Virus record (IMG/VR): IMGVR_UViG_3300036823_000176
Span: 1 to 31,519 of that record
Reading direction: 5' to 3' (one strand)
Length of the DNA: 31,519 nt
From: a virus
Position 1 is the first letter of the stretch, and each line of letters begins with the position of its first letter. Shown here piece after piece: positions 29,814 through 31,519 of this stretch. The position numbers and the translations under genes were made by a program. The notes beneath the pieces are model-generated. The model made no database searches, was not told the origin of the DNA, and was given only the letters and a program-made list of their open reading frames with translations.

Positions 29814-30082
29814 GCCGCCGTTCCCCCTTCGCCCGGCGCCGGCGTTTCGATTCGACCCGTGCGCCGCGCCCAGCTGCCCAGCGCATCGAGAAGCAGCGAG
29901 TACCGCAGGTGTTCCTGTGGCAGCTCTTCGTAGATCCAGCAGCGCAGATCACCCGCCGTGATGCCAAGCTCCTCCGCGCGGTTGATCAGCAGATCCGGCA
30001 GCGGATCGTCCGCCGGCAGCACGCACCCGGTTGCCTCCGCGATCGAGCCGTGCACATGGCCGCGGTCCCAGTCGGCCGCCAT
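29810..30082 (-). CDS. Small hypothetical protein
   Basis: A 90-residue protein (starts MAADWDRGHVHGSIAEA). It has an acidic helical centre (RAEELGITAGDLRCWIYEELPQ), one further Cys near the start and a basic, Pro-rich tail. It is coupled to the 60-residue gene by TAATG. Not recognised. Confidence 0.6.
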   Translation of the reverse strand: MAADWDRGHVHGSIAEATGCVLPADDPLPDLLINRAEELGITAGDLRCWIYEELPQEHLRYSLLLDALGSWARRTGRIETPAPGEGGTAA

Positions 30083-30264
30083 TACGCCACCCGCCGTTGC
30101 AGCTCATCCCGCAGCTCGCCAAGATACGAGGTGTAAAACTTCCGGAGTCTTTCGCAGTCGAGAAACGCGATGTTTCCCTTGATCTGCTCTGTCGTGAGGG
30201 CTTCAATCGATTCGCGGTGTCGCCGCGCTTCTTCGAGCACGATGTCGACGGATAGAAAATTCAT
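30082..30264 (-). CDS. Small helical hypothetical protein
   Basis: A 60-residue charged helix pair (MNFLSVDIVLEEARRHRESI, RLRKFYTSYLGELRDELQRR). It is coupled to both neighbours. The shape suits a small regulatory or structural protein, with no recognised family. Confidence 0.6.
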   Translation of the reverse strand: MNFLSVDIVLEEARRHRESIEALTTEQIKGNIAFLDCERLRKFYTSYLGELRDELQRRVA

Positions 30265-30650
30265 CGGCTTGCCTCCAGTTCTTTTTGCGCAAGAAGTTTT
30301 CGGGGATCCGCGGCCCCCGGAGACTTCCGCCGGTGGCTCTCAAGCAGGCCAGCCACACATGTGCACGGCCTGGTGCTCCCGTTCCCCCTGTCGACCTTGC
30401 CGCTCCCGTGACAGAGCTTGCAAAAGCCTTTTTTCTCCGGGGCGCTGGATCGCTGGAAAGCCGCTCTTGCGAACCGAAGGGAGCTGAAGAACGATTTCGG
30501 ACCGTGCCCCGCCTTGAGCGCTTTCTCCGCATTGAGCAGCAGCCCAGCGATTCCGTGCTCGAGATCCGGACTCACTGCCACACCGGCTTTTGCGAGTTTG
30601 ATTACTTCGTTCGCGATTCTGTTTGCCGCGTTCGCTTCGGTAATCGTCAT
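30261..30650 (-). CDS. DnaJ-type CXXCXGXG zinc-finger protein
   Basis: A 129-residue protein from the ATG at 30648-30650 (ATGA overlap). The C-terminal half has CKLCHGSGKVD and then CTC: a single CXXCXGXG unit plus a C-x-C pair (Cys 77, 80, 96, 98), the Cys layout of half a DnaJ zinc-finger region. The N-terminal ~70 residues are helical. With the J-domain gene nearby it suggests a split co-chaperone-like pair. Confidence 0.6.
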   Translation of the reverse strand: MTITEANAANRIANEVIKLAKAGVAVSPDLEHGIAGLLLNAEKALKAGHGPKSFFSSLRFARAAFQRSSAPEKKGFCKLCHGSGKVDRGNGSTRPCTCVAGLLESHRRKSPGAADPRKLLAQKELEASR

Positions 30651-30847
30651 CGGGAACCTCGCGGATGGCTGCGGTGCTTCGCCCGCGGCCGGATGATCGT
30701 CGCCTGCCGCCAGAATTTGGTGAACTCGTCCGGCGTCATGCGGGCAAGTTCCGCGAGCGTGGTCTGCAGCGTCATCAGAGCTTTCGCTTCCGAAGGCTCG
30801 TCTTCGCCGGCTTCGAGCTCGACACGAATTTTCACCTCGACTGTCAT
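30647..30847 (-). CDS. Small hypothetical protein
   Basis: A 66-residue protein from the ATG at 30845-30847 (ATGA overlap with the previous stop). It has a beta-strand start (TVEVKIRVELEAGEDE), then a helix and a basic tail (RPRAKHRSHPRGSR). Function unknown. Confidence 0.6.
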   Translation of the reverse strand: MTVEVKIRVELEAGEDEPSEAKALMTLQTTLAELARMTPDEFTKFWRQATIIRPRAKHRSHPRGSR

Positions 30848-31519
30848 CGGCCGGCTCCTTTCCACTTGCGCTGTTCGGCCACACGCCGCAGCAACTGATC
30901 GCGGAATTGTGGATTGGCATCAAGGCCCGGGTTGGAGAGTTGATCGAGAGTCTGCTGTTCGAGGGTTTGCTGCTCGCCGGTGAGAGATCTGCCGGCGAAT
31001 CGCTCGACGCGCAGCTTCGTGCGAGCTTGCTTGAGAACCAGCGGGTCGATGCCGCGGCGGCGCTGCAGCCCCACTGTGACGTACCAGGAGTACCGATGCC
31101 CCGGCTCCGGAGGCGGATGATCCCCCATCAACTCATGGATGAGGTTTTCGATTTCGATGGGACCGAAGATCGCGCACATCTGGGCGCAGATCTTGTCATC
31201 CGGAGGGTGGGGTTCGTACGGTCCTGCGGCCGGGTGCTCGTTGCGACCGAATTTTCTTTGGTAGCCGTACATCCACCTGCGAGCATGATCCAGATCGGTC
31301 GTCGAGGTGTTTTTGGGATCGGCTCTGAGAACTCGATCGATCGTATCGGTACTTATCGAATCGATCGACGCGCGCGCTGCGCGTGCTCCAGGCGCGTGTT
31401 CCTTATAGGGGGGTGGCGTCGTAGCAGCGCCACCCTGGCGCTGTAACAGCGCCACCTGGACGTCATTTTCAGCAGGGGGTGGCGTCGTAGCAGCGCCACC
31501 CTGGCGCTGTGAAATTTGC
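30844..31519 (-). CDS. Partial protein with N-terminal 22-residue repeat
   Basis: The frame is open from its stop at 30844 to the right edge (31519), so its start is probably outside the window; a GTG at 31453-31455 lies inside the repeat and is unlikely to be the true start. The visible ~225 residues show two copies of a 22-residue unit (QRQGGAATTPPP...), then a charged helical C-terminus with a HARRWMYGYQRKFGRNEHP segment, an acidic stretch (DDKICAQMCAIFG) and a basic, helical end. The repeat is encoded by a 66-bp-spaced direct repeat. Function is not recognised; a replication-type role is possible. Confidence 0.6.
   Translation of the reverse strand, partial: QISQRQGGAATTPPPAENDVQVALLQRQGGAATTPPPYKEHAPGARAARASIDSISTDTIDRVLRADPKNTSTTDLDHARRWMYGYQRKFGRNEHPAAGPYEPHPPDDKICAQMCAIFGPIEIENLIHELMGDHPPPEPGHRYSWYVTVGLQRRRGIDPLVLKQARTKLRVERFAGRSLTGEQQTLEQQTLDQLSNPGLDANPQFRDQLLRRVAEQRKWKGAGR
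31409..31444. repeat. Direct repeat, copy 1 (66-bp period)
   Basis: 36 bp identical to 31475-31510, offset by 66 bp, i.e. 22 codons in the frame of the 30844-31519 gene. Each copy carries a GGTGGCG...CGCCACC inverted pair. A third, shorter AGCGCCACC-like segment lies between (31447-31459). Confidence 0.7.
31475..31510. repeat. Direct repeat, copy 2 (66-bp period)
   Basis: Second copy of the 36-bp element. Bases beyond 31510 run to the window edge, so further copies outside cannot be excluded. Confidence 0.7.

Noticed and set aside
29850-29856. Another GTCGAAT copy (minus strand)
   Set aside because: Lies inside the coding sequence of the 29810-30082 gene with no start codon at 8-9 nt.

Overview
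The window is a 31.5 kb piece of a tailed bacteriophage (or prophage) genome. It holds a large terminase, a P22-type portal, a scaffold, an HK97-fold major capsid protein and head-to-tail adaptor-like proteins. No tape-measure, tail-tube or tail-terminator gene is visible, so a short-tailed (podovirus) particle is the best inference. The DNA is GC-rich with GC-rich third codon positions, which suggests a high-GC bacterial host. Nothing in the window names the host. No tRNA, CRISPR array, insertion sequence or integrase was found.

Layout: almost every gene is read leftward (minus strand). From right to left: (i) 31.5-24.4 kb is a dense run of about 20 small accessory or early-type genes, many of them zinc-binding. 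It includes a J-domain protein, an HNH-like protein and, at its left end, a DNA-binding protein with two helix-turn-helix-like segments and its own promoter and near-palindromic operator. (ii) 24.3-21.0 kb holds an HGG-motif protein, a phage-encoded sigma-70-family factor, a zinc protein and the large terminase. (iii) 21.3-19.3 kb carries small genes, including tiny ones, a Tat-like protein, a single-TM protein and a terminator. (iv) 18.7-16.2 kb is the portal, bracketed by two rightward (plus strand) gene islands. (v) 15.7-12.4 kb holds small genes, a glycosyltransferase and membrane or zinc proteins. (vi) 12.4-4.8 kb is the head block: scaffold, minor proteins, capsid, two predicted secreted proteins and adaptors. 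(vii) 4.8-0 kb is the tail: a 1165-residue tail protein, a collagen-like peptide and the start of a beta-helix tailspike that runs off the left edge.

Neighbouring genes are tightly coupled: stop and start codons overlap as ATGA, GTGA, TGATG or TAATG at most junctions. I used these overlaps to choose starts and to recover several micro-genes (35, 26 and 39 residues).

The most interesting signal is a short motif, consensus YGTCGAAT on the minus strand. It sits a fixed 8 nt (once 9) before the start codons of seven late genes, overlaps the portal start, and occurs again upstream of the sigma-factor operon. The early HTH gene has an ordinary -10 box at the same 8-nt distance from its ATG. I infer a late promoter class, possibly giving leaderless mRNAs and possibly read by the phage's own sigma factor. 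This is a hypothesis from sequence only.
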